This document shows, piece by piece, positions 44,299 to 51,803 of a stretch of 51,803 nt of DNA; positions within the stretch are counted from its first letter, which is position 1, and the number at the start of each line of letters is the position of its first letter. Origin of the DNA: an uncultured Granulosicoccaceae bacterium (GTDB lineage Bacteria > Pseudomonadota > Gammaproteobacteria > Granulosicoccales > Granulosicoccaceae); NCBI GenBank assembly GCA_937927895.1, contig CALGKA010000066.1, positions 1 to 51,803 on the forward strand, in the 5' to 3' direction. Both the position numbers and the translations under genes were made by a program. Under the pieces are notes generated by a model. That model was not told the origin of the DNA, did not search any database, and worked only from the letters and a program-made list of their open reading frames with translations.

Positions 44299-45132
44299 AT
44301 GAATAACACAGAGAAAGTAAAAGAATTTGGCGGTTGGCTACAGCGCTACGAACACACAAGTGACGTTTGCCAATGCGACATGACCTTTTCAGTCTATCTA
44401 CCGGCAGAAGCTGAGACTGCCAAAGTCCCGGTTTTATACTATTTATCCGGCCTTACGTGTACCGACGACAACGTGCGCACCAAAGCAGGTGCACAACGCT
44501 ATGCTGCCGAACACGGCCTCGCACTGGTGATGCCTGATACCAGCCCACGCGGCGACAACGTAGCCGATGAAGCAGACCGCTACGACCTGGGTAAAGGTGC
44601 AGGTTTTTACGTAAACGCCACACAAGCACCGTGGTTACCGCACTACCAGATGTTTGACTACATCAATAAAGAGTTACCAGACCTGATTGAAACCAATTTA
44701 CCCGTGACTACTGATCGGTCAATCTGCGGGCATTCAATGGGCGGCCATGGTGCGATTATCAGCGCTCTAAAGCACCCGGGCCGATACCGCTCCGTCTCTG
44801 CGTTTGCACCCATCGCAAACCCTGTAAATTGCGCATGGGGTGAAGGCTGCTTCGGCGCGTATTTAGGTGATGACCACGAGCAATGGAAAGAATGGGATAG
44901 CGTGTGCCTTTTAGAAAGCGGCGCAGAATGCCCACCTTTGCTGGTTGATCAAGGTGGCGGGGATAACTTCCTTGAAAGCCAGCTATCTTTCCCGGCGCTT
45001 GAAGCCGTGTGCAAATCCAAAGGCATCGACGCAACGCTAAGACTGCAACCGGATTACGATCATAGCTATCACTTTATAGCCTCATTTATAGGTGAACATA
45101 TTGCATTCCACGCCAAGCACTTAAAAGGCTAA
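44299..45132 (+). CDS. fghA: S-formylglutathione hydrolase
   Basis: The 277-residue alpha/beta hydrolase releases formate and glutathione from S-formylglutathione in formaldehyde detoxification. Hallmarks are YLSGLTCTDDNVRTKAGAQR, the nucleophile Ser in CGHSMGGHGAI, Asp in LLVDQGGGDNFLE and His in YDHSYHFIASFIGEH. AAGG at 44290-44293 is a well-spaced ribosome binding site. The usual partner, S-hydroxymethylglutathione dehydrogenase, is not in the window. Confidence 0.95.
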   Translation: MNNTEKVKEFGGWLQRYEHTSDVCQCDMTFSVYLPAEAETAKVPVLYYLSGLTCTDDNVRTKAGAQRYAAEHGLALVMPDTSPRGDNVADEADRYDLGKGAGFYVNATQAPWLPHYQMFDYINKELPDLIETNLPVTTDRSICGHSMGGHGAIISALKHPGRYRSVSAFAPIANPVNCAWGEGCFGAYLGDDHEQWKEWDSVCLLESGAECPPLLVDQGGGDNFLESQLSFPALEAVCKSKGIDATLRLQPDYDHSYHFIASFIGEHIAFHAKHLKG

Positions 45133-45469
45133 GCATCAGCAATCTCCTGGCTTGCAAAGCAACTTTCGCAGCCGCGCAAGGCTGCTTTAAGAGTTAGCCA
45201 CCGTAACGTTGGCAAGCTCAATTCCCACCACTAAGCCCGGGCATTCTTTCGGGCTGGTAATTGTTTCGTAATGTTAATCCAACATTAGCTTACATACCTG
45301 TCTCTTAATTTGACTTAAACTTCGGCCCCAGTGCGGCTCTATTTGTCCGTACACAAAAGTGATACACCCCGTTGCAAGTTCTATACGTATCTGCACATAG
45401 GATTAATGATCGTTACGCTTCATCCCTATAACAACTTGGTTTTACAACACACTCCCAAAGAGGTTTACA
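45133..45469. other. Non-coding region before the first GH12-like gene
   Basis: GCAGCC (45168-45173) and GGCTGC (45180-45185) with a short T run make a weak terminator for fghA. A second small stem AGCCCG/CGGGCT lies at 45234-45255. The rest, about 210 bases, presumably contains the promoter of the next gene; TTGACT near 45310 and TTGCAA near 45372 are possible -35 boxes, but I could not pair either with a good -10. Confidence 0.4.
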
Positions 45470-46975
45470 TTGACTCAGATTAATCGAATTCTGGCATTTG
45501 GAACATTCGCACTGCTTAACGCAGTCAGTTACAGCGCCCACGCACTACCTAGCTGCGTCAGCGCAACATCAGATTCTGATGGCGACGGCTACGGCTGGGA
45601 AAATAACAGCTCCTGCCTGGTCGTAGCATCCAGTGGCGCAAGCAGCGGCGGCTCGCAGTTACCGGGATGTCAATCAGCAAACAGCGACACTGACGGAGAC
45701 GGCTTTGGTTGGGAGAACGGCGCTTCATGTTTAGTTGGCGGCGGTATAATCAGCAACGACGACGCTCAATCAAGCGGCACCCCTTCGTGCGTAAGCAGCG
45801 CTAGTGATTCAGACGGCGACGGCTACGGCTGGGAAAACAGCACTACTTGCCTGGTTACTGCAAGCACCGGACAAATCAGCGATGATGCCGGTAGTGCTAC
45901 GTCAAACGGCATTGCCGATGATGCCGGCAGCTCAACATCTAACGGTGTTTTGCAAGACGACGGCAGCAACACTACAAACAACGGATCCACAAACAACAGC
46001 TCCACAAACAACGGCGGTTCTTTCACCTCTGGAACCGGCGGTGGTGCAGTTATTAGCAGCTCTTCTCTTACTACAGTCGCATCTGAAACAGTCAGCGTTA
46101 GCAGCGCTGGCGGCGATCTATTCAGCACCCGCCAGGTAGGTGACTTCCAACTCATGCAAAACGCATGGCGTGCCTGGCGCGCAGCTGATGGCTATGACTG
46201 GAACCAGAGCATCTACACCAACAACAATGGCACACCCGTGGGCTGGAGCTACGACTGGGGACCAGGTGTACCAGGCGCCAGTGGTCGAGCCTCAGATGAC
46301 TACTACGTACGCTCATACCCAGAGCTAATCTACGGCATCAAAGATGAATTCCGCACCAGCGCAAGCAAATCCGAGATCGGTTTCCCTGTTCGTGTAGACA
46401 CCATGCCTGTCGTACAAATTGACTACAGCTACAGCGCTCCACAGTACGGCGCAGCCCGTCCTGTTGATGCATCCGTCAATAGCGCCTACCCCAACGGCAC
46501 CACCATTAATGGTGAGCGCAACGTAGCTGTAGAGTCGTTTTTCTATGAATCCGATAACGGCGTATGTGACGACTCCCTCGCAGTCACGCGCAACAATGGA
46601 TCAAACCACGTATACGAAGTAATGGTTTGGTTAGATTCAGGTGCAGAGCGACTTCCAGCCGCAGCACGCGACTTCGTCACCAACGTTACCTTGCGCGGCG
46701 ATGACTACAAGGTCTACACCAAAGGCAGTGACCCACGATATATCGCCTTCGTAGCACAGAACCCCACAACAGCTGGCACCATTTACTGGAACGACTTCAT
46801 AGATTGGTCACGCCTAAACGCCCACAGAGTATCTGAGCTATTTGGTGCACGAAGCAACTCAGTACAGATCCAGGACTCCTGGTGTGTAGCGAATATCATC
46901 GTAGGCACAGAGATCTTCTGGGGCGCCGGAAACTTTGATCTATACGACTGGACAATCACCCAACGCCAGCCGTAA
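45470..46975 (+). CDS. Secreted GH12-like glycoside hydrolase with three CBM10-like Cys/Asp-loop repeats
   Basis: Translation starts at TTG with AGAGG seven bases upstream, giving a signal peptide ending SAHA (residue 25). Three repeats follow (about 26-51, 64-88, 104-128), each P(S/G)C-x5-SD(S/T)DGDG(Y/F)GWEN-x3-C. A Ser/Asn/Gly linker (about 130-215) leads to a GH12-like beta-jelly-roll domain (about 225-497). YEVMVW (Glu383) matches the GH12 nucleophile strand and VGTEIFWG (Glu481) the acid/base strand; YPELIYG and NVAVESFF (Glu355) are further family features. GH12 enzymes cleave beta-1,4-glucan or xyloglucan. It is the most diverged of the three paralogues here; substrate is inferred. 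Confidence 0.78.
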   Translation: MTQINRILAFGTFALLNAVSYSAHALPSCVSATSDSDGDGYGWENNSSCLVVASSGASSGGSQLPGCQSANSDTDGDGFGWENGASCLVGGGIISNDDAQSSGTPSCVSSASDSDGDGYGWENSTTCLVTASTGQISDDAGSATSNGIADDAGSSTSNGVLQDDGSNTTNNGSTNNSSTNNGGSFTSGTGGGAVISSSSLTTVASETVSVSSAGGDLFSTRQVGDFQLMQNAWRAWRAADGYDWNQSIYTNNNGTPVGWSYDWGPGVPGASGRASDDYYVRSYPELIYGIKDEFRTSASKSEIGFPVRVDTMPVVQIDYSYSAPQYGAARPVDASVNSAYPNGTTINGERNVAVESFFYESDNGVCDDSLAVTRNNGSNHVYEVMVWLDSGAERLPAAARDFVTNVTLRGDDYKVYTKGSDPRYIAFVAQNPTTAGTIYWNDFIDWSRLNAHRVSELFGARSNSVQIQDSWCVANIIVGTEIFWGAGNFDLYDWTITQRQP

Positions 46976-46983
46976 ATCAAAGT

Positions 46984-47007
46984 AATCAAATTAATAGTAA
47001 TTTGATT
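46984..47007 (+). repeat. Perfect AT-rich inverted repeat after the first GH12-like gene
   Basis: AATCAAATTA (46984-46993) and TAATTTGATT (46998-47007) form a 10-bp stem with an ATAG loop, 9 bases past the stop codon and just before the strong terminator. It may stabilise the transcript end. Confidence 0.7.
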
Positions 47008-47020
47008 TTAAGAAGTAACG

Positions 47021-47049
47021 AACGGCGGCCATTGGCCGCCGTTTTTTTT
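47021..47049 (+). terminator. Strong Rho-independent terminator
   Basis: AACGGCGGCC/GGCCGCCGTT (47021-47030 with 47033-47042) forms a GC-rich stem followed by a T tract to 47049. It separates the first GH12-like gene from the second and third. Confidence 0.95.
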
Positions 47050-47074
47050 ACTTAAAAAAATCATCCTCGACCTC

Positions 47075-47246
47075 TTTAGGAAGCCCGCTGCGTGAGCGAG
47101 GGAATATAGGGCAAGATGTTTCGGATACGCAGCTTTCACACGTTCACAAAAAACTAAGAACTAACTTCAGTGATATTTTTTAAGCTAAGTTAAATATTAA
47201 TCCTCACGGTTCTTTATCCCTCGCTCACGCTGGCGGGCTTCCTAAA
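47075..47246. repeat. Palindromic repeat element with 29/30-bp inverted arms
   Basis: The left arm (47075-47103) and the reverse complement of the right arm (47217-47246) share TTTAGGAAGCCCGC and CGTGAGCGAGGGA, differing only at a two- or three-base hinge. The 113-bp interior is A/T-rich and non-coding. The layout fits a dispersed palindromic or miniature transposable element; other copies are not visible in this window. Confidence 0.6.
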
Positions 47247-47643
47247 AAAATTACAAGCGAACACCTACCTGAAGACCTAAAGCTACGTAAGCAGTAAATA
47301 AAACCGGAATAACAACATAAACGAGCGCGAAAACCATCAGCTAGAACCAGCCCAGCGGCATGCATCGCAGATAAGCCGTCTCAGGAGCAAGTCAAAACGA
47401 AAGCCGCCAGCAGCGCACATAAGCCGCCTGCAAGGCAACCCAAAACAACTAGCCAACCACAGGTCAACAGGTCAACAGGTCAACAGGTCAACCCAGCCTC
47501 CCCGCCAGGGGAAAAGCCCCGCCAGGGGAAAAGCCCCGCAGGGCCAAGCACGCTTGGCCATGTGTGTTACTCATTGCAAACAAACCGTTACAACCTCCCC
47601 TCACCCCCTTGCATTTTTATGTCATGACGATTAATCTCTGACA
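47247..47643. other. Repeat-rich non-coding region before the lipoprotein GH12-like gene
   Basis: There is no gene. It holds a diverged direct repeat of about 37 bp (47362-47398 and 47410-47446, core ATAAGCCG), four exact copies of AGGTCAAC (47461-47492), two copies of a 17-bp unit CCCGCCAGGGGAAAAGC plus a partial third (47501-47542), and a GGCCAAG/CTTGGCC hairpin (47542-47559). The last 80 bases presumably carry the promoter for the next gene. Confidence 0.7.
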
Positions 47644-48963
47644 ATGAAAAAACCAATCAACAAACTAGCCTTAAACACATGCACCGCAGCCATTCTTTTG
47701 GCACTCGCAGCATGCGGCAGCAGCGACGGCGGCATCACTGGCACGGGCGATCCAACTATAGTTGCACCCACAGAAACCGGTGACACTCAAACCCAGGTAC
47801 CTTCAGACAACACCGGCAGCGAGAATACCGGCAACACCGGCAGCGATACAGAAACCACCACTCCAATGGGCCAAACTCCCACCACTAATGGCCTTAGTCC
47901 GGGTAGCATATCAGGCGACTTAAATACCGCCACACCGGAATTCATGTGGGATGCAACTGAAGACGCTGATAGCTATCAGCTAGTCATCACTGACCCTGCT
48001 CTCAACCAAATCACCTACAACGCCGGCACCGATTCATGCGCCGGCACCAGTTGTAGTGCAACGCCAACCGTTGCATTCCATAACAGCTCACTTAACTGGC
48101 GCATAGATTCACTCAGTGCAGGGCAAGTTACTCAAAGCTCTGCGGTCGGTAGTTACAGCACCCCTATATCATTAGATTTAACCCCTGTTACTTCTAACCC
48201 ATCTGTGTGTGCCGTATGGCCTTCTATTTCATACGACAACTACATTGTGCTAGATAATATTTGGAACAACGGGCAAGTGTTTAGTGATCAGTGGTCGCAA
48301 AGCATCGGCGCTTCACAAGCCAGTGACGGCAAGGTAACTACCTCTTGGAATTATAATTGGTTAGCCGAAACTGATGGTGATCGCACAGCGGTCAAAGCCT
48401 ACCCAGAGATAATTTACGGCAACAAACTCGGCACTCATGTCTCTGGCAGCAAAGAACAAACAGGCCTACCTGAAGTCGTCAGCAACTTACCTGAGTTCTC
48501 TGTCGACTTCGCCTATTCAGAAACGTTTAACGGCAGCGTTGAAAGAAACGTAGCGCTAGAATCATTCTTCCACGATTCCTGTGAGATAACCGGGCCTTGT
48601 GATCTCACCAACAATACGCGCTACGAAATGATGGTATGGGTTAACAACCCTGAGTCAAACCTACCGGGAGATCTTGCAGCAACCGGCGTCATGATTGACA
48701 ACCGCTTATGGGATGTATACATAAAACCACGTAGTGATAAAAAATACATTGCCTTTACCGCCCACACCCCTATCACTGAAGGTACCTTACAATGGAATCG
48801 TTTTGTTGAATGGACAATGGAATGGACAGCCGCCAATGCCGAAGCGCTTAGTATCAATGCACTGACCCCTAACCTTTGCATGGCAGCTATTGAAATGGGT
48901 ACTGAACTTTGGTGGGGCGAAGGCACGTTCACACTGAATAATTTTAACGTTACCAAAAACTGA
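47644..48963 (+). CDS. GH12-like glycoside hydrolase lipoprotein
   Basis: The 439-residue product has a lipoprotein signal with lipobox LAAC (Cys24), then a Thr/Gly/Asn-rich linker (about 30-85), a fibronectin III-like domain (about 88-175; TPEFMWDATEDADSYQLVI) and a GH12-like domain (about 190-437). SWNYNW, KAYPEIIYG, NVALESFF (Glu306), YEMMVW (nucleophile Glu328) and GTELWWG (acid/base Glu421) align with GH12 features. It lacks the Cys/Asp-loop repeats of its neighbours, consistent with membrane anchoring replacing them. It lies 51 bases before a close paralogue and is probably cotranscribed with it. Confidence 0.8.
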   Translation: MKKPINKLALNTCTAAILLALAACGSSDGGITGTGDPTIVAPTETGDTQTQVPSDNTGSENTGNTGSDTETTTPMGQTPTTNGLSPGSISGDLNTATPEFMWDATEDADSYQLVITDPALNQITYNAGTDSCAGTSCSATPTVAFHNSSLNWRIDSLSAGQVTQSSAVGSYSTPISLDLTPVTSNPSVCAVWPSISYDNYIVLDNIWNNGQVFSDQWSQSIGASQASDGKVTTSWNYNWLAETDGDRTAVKAYPEIIYGNKLGTHVSGSKEQTGLPEVVSNLPEFSVDFAYSETFNGSVERNVALESFFHDSCEITGPCDLTNNTRYEMMVWVNNPESNLPGDLAATGVMIDNRLWDVYIKPRSDKKYIAFTAHTPITEGTLQWNRFVEWTMEWTAANAEALSINALTPNLCMAAIEMGTELWWGEGTFTLNNFNVTKN

Positions 48964-49014
48964 TCATATATACCTATCAATGCAGGGTAAATATGCCTCG
49001 CTAAGGAGTTACCA

Positions 49015-50649
49015 ATGAATATAAAATTACTTCCCTACGCTTTACTTTCTACAGCAGCGTTGCTAAGCCCACACAGCGCCAACGCTCAAAGCGCACTACC
49101 TACATGTGCATCTGCAGCATCCGATAGCGACGGCGACGGTTTTGGCTGGGAAAACAATGCATCGTGTATTGTCGCGGCTACCTCTGGCGGCAATAATAAT
49201 AACAACAACAACACCAGCGGCGGCTTACCCACTTGTCAAAGCGCAAGCTCCGATCCCGATGGAGACGGTTTTGGATGGGAGAACAGCGCATCTTGTCGAG
49301 TCGCGGCGATCACACCAAACCCCACCACACCCACTGTCCCAAGCACCGAAAAACCCACTTGCACTTCTGCCGCTAGTGATCCAGACGGCGACGGATACGG
49401 TTGGGAAAACAATCAATCATGCATTGTTGCGGCTACTACACCTGTTCCGATCACACCCTCTACAAGCAAACCCACCTGCACATCAGCCAACAGCGATCCA
49501 GATGGTGATGGTTATGGCTGGGAGAACGGTCAGTCTTGTATCGTTAATGGCAGCCCAACAACCCCAACAACAGAATTTGCAGCTGTGAGTCCTTCAGGCA
49601 CTTTAACAACCGGCACACCTACATTCACCTGGAATGCGCTTGCCAATGTCGATATGTACACGCTTGCCATTTCAGACTCAAACGGCAACGGTTACTCATA
49701 CCAAATCGACCCTGTACGTGCAGGCTGCCAAACCGGCACTGGTACCTGTACAGCAACGCCTACACTTTCCTACAACGACAGCCCGTTAAGCTGGCGCGTT
49801 AAAACAACAGTGAACGGTGCTGCCGGACCTGAGTCAAATCGTATAAACATTGTCACACCAAAGAACAACGACATCCAATTGGTCACGGCGGGAGAATGTG
49901 AAGCATGGCCATCAGTGGCTTATGATAAATACGTAGTGTTAAACAACACTTGGAACTCTCGCGCCATGAATAGAACAGATTGGGAACAAAAAATTTACGT
50001 TAACGAAGACAACTTCGGCAACGTACGCCCAAGCTGGAATTACGATTGGCTAGGCCAATTTGATGGTGATGAAATAGAAGTTAAGTCATACCCCGAAGTA
50101 CTATATGGACCAAAGCTCGGCACCCATGTATCTGGCACTAAAGCTGAAACCGGCTTACCAGAACTCGTGCGTGATCTTCCAGAGTTTAAGGTTGACTATG
50201 CCTACACAGAAACCGGCAACGCCGAACGAAACGTAGCATTAGAATCGTTTTTCCACGACTCATGCAGCATACAAGGCCCGTGTGATGTAGTAGATAACCG
50301 CGCGTATGAAATGATGATCTGGGTTGAGAACCCCTCTATAAGAACACCAGGGCAGTTAGCCCTAACGGGTGTCATGATCGACAACCGCCTATGGAATGTT
50401 TACATCAAACCCAACAGCAACAAACACTACATAGCGTTTACTGCGCAAAACTCACAATCGAGTGGCACAATTAATTGGAATAGATTTGTAGAATGGACTC
50501 AAGCCTGGACAGAAGCCAATGCAACTGAGCTACAGATTGACGTGTTAGAGCCTGAGTTTTGCATGGGCGCGATCGAGATCGGCACAGAAACCTGGTGGGG
50601 CCAAGGCACATTCACACTCGATAAATTCGAAGTGTCTTTTCAACCCTAG
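49015..50649 (+). CDS. Secreted GH12-like glycoside hydrolase with four CBM10-like Cys/Asp-loop repeats
   Basis: AAGGAG lies six bases before the ATG. The 544-residue product has a signal peptide ending ANAQ (about 1-24), four repeats (about 28-52, 71-95, 114-137, 153-176; PTCASAASDSDGDGFGWEN and variants), a fibronectin III-like domain (about 190-282) and a GH12-like domain (about 295-542). NVALESFF (Glu410), YEMMIW (nucleophile Glu432) and GTETWWG (acid/base Glu525) are all present. The last two domains are close to those of the preceding lipoprotein, so a duplication followed by gain or loss of the N-terminal repeats is likely. Expected activity is endo-beta-1,4-glucanase or xyloglucanase. 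Confidence 0.8.
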   Translation: MNIKLLPYALLSTAALLSPHSANAQSALPTCASAASDSDGDGFGWENNASCIVAATSGGNNNNNNNTSGGLPTCQSASSDPDGDGFGWENSASCRVAAITPNPTTPTVPSTEKPTCTSAASDPDGDGYGWENNQSCIVAATTPVPITPSTSKPTCTSANSDPDGDGYGWENGQSCIVNGSPTTPTTEFAAVSPSGTLTTGTPTFTWNALANVDMYTLAISDSNGNGYSYQIDPVRAGCQTGTGTCTATPTLSYNDSPLSWRVKTTVNGAAGPESNRINIVTPKNNDIQLVTAGECEAWPSVAYDKYVVLNNTWNSRAMNRTDWEQKIYVNEDNFGNVRPSWNYDWLGQFDGDEIEVKSYPEVLYGPKLGTHVSGTKAETGLPELVRDLPEFKVDYAYTETGNAERNVALESFFHDSCSIQGPCDVVDNRAYEMMIWVENPSIRTPGQLALTGVMIDNRLWNVYIKPNSNKHYIAFTAQNSQSSGTINWNRFVEWTQAWTEANATELQIDVLEPEFCMGAIEIGTETWWGQGTFTLDKFEVSFQP

Positions 50650-50703
50650 ATTGAACAATGCGTTTAAACGCAAACACTTGATTTAAAAAAACCAAAGTTG
50701 CTA

Positions 50704-50729
50704 AGAGGGTCGCAAACTTGCGACCCTCT
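50704..50729. terminator. Hairpin after the third GH12-like gene
   Basis: AGAGGGTCGCAA (50704-50715) and TTGCGACCCTCT (50718-50729) are perfect complements. No T tract follows on the plus strand (GCACAAAACC), so termination is uncertain; stabilisation of the transcript 3' end is an alternative. Confidence 0.5.
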
Positions 50730-50820
50730 GCACAAAACCTCTAGCCAACGCTGCAAAAAACCCGACATCCGTCGATAGCCTGCCAACTATTATAAAAGTA
50801 AACTCCGGCGGAGATTGGTT

Positions 50821-51042
50821 ATGCAGAGCACAAAAGAACACCTGCAAGCAGTTAACGAATCATACTTTCAACACATGACGCATGCAGGCGGCTTTGGATT
50901 CAAACTTATCGGTGCAGGGTTTGCCTGCTTACTCCACGGCCTGTGCCCGTCACTGTGCTGCACCACTGGTAGCCGCGCCGTCACTGAGCTCCACGATTCA
51001 ATGGTTGTTAATCGCGTACCTAAAGACCTTAATCGGTCATAG
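50821..51042 (+). CDS. DUF6356 family small protein
   Basis: The 73-residue product starts at ATG 50821 with GGAG seven bases upstream. It contains the family pattern HLxxVxxxYFxHMxxAGGFGFKLIGAG, a short hydrophobic segment (FACLLHGLCPSLCC) and a C-terminal TTGSRAVTELHDSMVVNR. DUF6356 proteins are about 70 residues long and of unknown function; the hydrophobic middle suggests membrane association. The gene is in the same frame as, and 18 bases before, the start of the amidotransferase gene, so the two are likely cotranscribed. Confidence 0.75.
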   Translation: MQSTKEHLQAVNESYFQHMTHAGGFGFKLIGAGFACLLHGLCPSLCCTTGSRAVTELHDSMVVNRVPKDLNRS

Positions 51043-51060
51043 CAACGTTGCGTTTGTAAA

Positions 51061-51803
51061 GTGCAACTAGCAACACCTATAGGTCAGCATCAGCTGAAGG
51101 AAAAAGCCCACTGCCTACTTATAAAGCATTCTGATGGGTGGAACGATGACCGCTGTGAACGTTGGTTACACCAACACGGCAACACCTCAGAAACGTTTAT
51201 AAGCCTAAAAGGTAAACCTCTACCAGAGGTAGAACAGTTTAGTCACGTAGTCATCTACGGCGGAATGGCCTGTGTAAAAGACGCCGACCACATAGATTGC
51301 CTACGCCAGGAATTACACTTTATAGAACAGGTACTAAGCCACAACATCCCTTGCCTGGGTATATGTTTAGGTGCGCAACTTATAGCACACGTACTTGGTT
51401 CCAAAGTAAAACCACTCCCCTGCGGTACATTTGAATTCGGCTTTTCAGTAGTCAAACCAACCACCGCTGGCAATGCCTTCATGCAACATCCCATCAACAT
51501 GTTGCAATGGCACCACGAAGGCTTCGACCTACCCAGCGACAGCATCCTACTAGCCACCGGCGACGTATTCCACAACCAAGCCTACCGCCACGGCGATCAC
51601 ACCTACGGCCTCCAATTTCACCCGGAAGTAACCCCCGAAATACTAAAATTGTGGCACACCAGATACTTACAAAACCAAAACGCAAAAACAGATCAACTAT
51701 CAAAGCACCGACAATGCGCCCAACAACTAGCAGACTTCCATCGTTATGCAAAAACCAGTAACCAATGGTTTGATGAGTTTATGGGCAGTTGGGTAAATCA
51801 AGC
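51061..51803 (+). CDS. Class I glutamine amidotransferase (GuaA-like domain), cut by the window end
   Basis: The reading frame is open from the DUF6356 stop to the window end. GTG at 51061 is the best visible start, without a clear ribosome binding site. The product (at least 247 residues) has the class I GATase nucleophile elbow LGICLGAQLIAHVLG and the His/Glu pair in YGLQFHPEVTP. The N-terminal VVIYGGMACVKDADH matches the oxyanion-hole region. Stand-alone proteins of this type resemble the GMP synthase-like amidotransferase family, and the nitrogen acceptor is unknown. The C-terminus is missing. Confidence 0.82.
   Translation, partial: MQLATPIGQHQLKEKAHCLLIKHSDGWNDDRCERWLHQHGNTSETFISLKGKPLPEVEQFSHVVIYGGMACVKDADHIDCLRQELHFIEQVLSHNIPCLGICLGAQLIAHVLGSKVKPLPCGTFEFGFSVVKPTTAGNAFMQHPINMLQWHHEGFDLPSDSILLATGDVFHNQAYRHGDHTYGLQFHPEVTPEILKLWHTRYLQNQNAKTDQLSKHRQCAQQLADFHRYAKTSNQWFDEFMGSWVNQ

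Noticed and set aside
47461-47542. Possible CRISPR array
   Set aside because: The units are directly adjacent tandem repeats of 8 and 17 bp with no spacers, and no cas gene is nearby.

Overview
The window looks like chromosomal DNA from a free-living, probably marine gammaproteobacterium of moderate GC content. The main reasons are a complete System I cytochrome c maturation operon (ccmABCDEFGHI, including a 52-residue CcmD), a MoxR/DUF58/Bat operon, an anaerobic-type FadI/FadJ beta-oxidation pair with ETF and an acyl-CoA dehydrogenase, C-terminal GlyGly-CTERM-like tails, and secreted glycan-active proteins with Asp-rich calcium-loop repeats. I do not assign a genus. No tRNA, rRNA, CRISPR array or phage gene is visible.

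Layout. (1) 0-12.6 kb, plus strand: exported and surface proteins. They are a sugar-dehydrogenase-like propeller protein, a pentahaem cytochrome c lipoprotein, a protein with an N-terminal hydrolase-like domain and twelve copies of a Cys/Asp-loop repeat, a protein with two carbohydrate-binding-like and three DUF11-like domains, and a Kelch/thrombospondin-3 protein. The last two end in sorting-type tails. (2) 12.6-20.3 kb, minus strand: a glycan operon with RmlA, a GT2-GT4 double glycosyltransferase, GT61-like and GT32-like transferases and two PAPS-type sulfotransferases, which suggests a sulfated surface or extracellular glycan. (3) 20.5-27.7 kb, minus strand: acyl-CoA dehydrogenase, etfB-etfA, fadJ-fadI, for fatty-acid or acyl-CoA oxidation feeding electrons to ETF. 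(4) 27.9-42.5 kb, minus strand: moxR-DUF58-DUF4381-batA-batB-batC-batD followed by the ccm genes, with many 4-base stop/start overlaps. (5) 42.8-45.1 kb, plus strand: an SDR, a MioC-like flavodoxin and S-formylglutathione hydrolase. (6) 45.5-50.6 kb, plus strand: three secreted or lipid-anchored GH12-like glycoside hydrolases, two of which carry the same Cys/Asp-loop repeat as the 12-repeat protein 38 kb away. (7) The right end has a DUF6356 small protein and a class I glutamine amidotransferase cut by the window edge.

The most interesting theme is the repeat PxC-x5-Dx-DGDG-(Y/F)x-WEN-x2-(S/T)C, which resembles the C-terminal half of CBM10 (the fungal dockerin family) with an inserted calcium-type loop. 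It occurs 12, 3 and 4 times in three exported proteins. One is a repeat array with a recent 150-bp amplification and two are GH12-like enzymes. A shared substrate- or partner-binding module for cell-surface beta-glucan attack is a reasonable but untested reading. Other structures of note are a MITE-like inverted-repeat element that supplies the stop codon of the first gene, a second palindromic element between two GH12 genes, and a perfect inverted repeat upstream of moxR.
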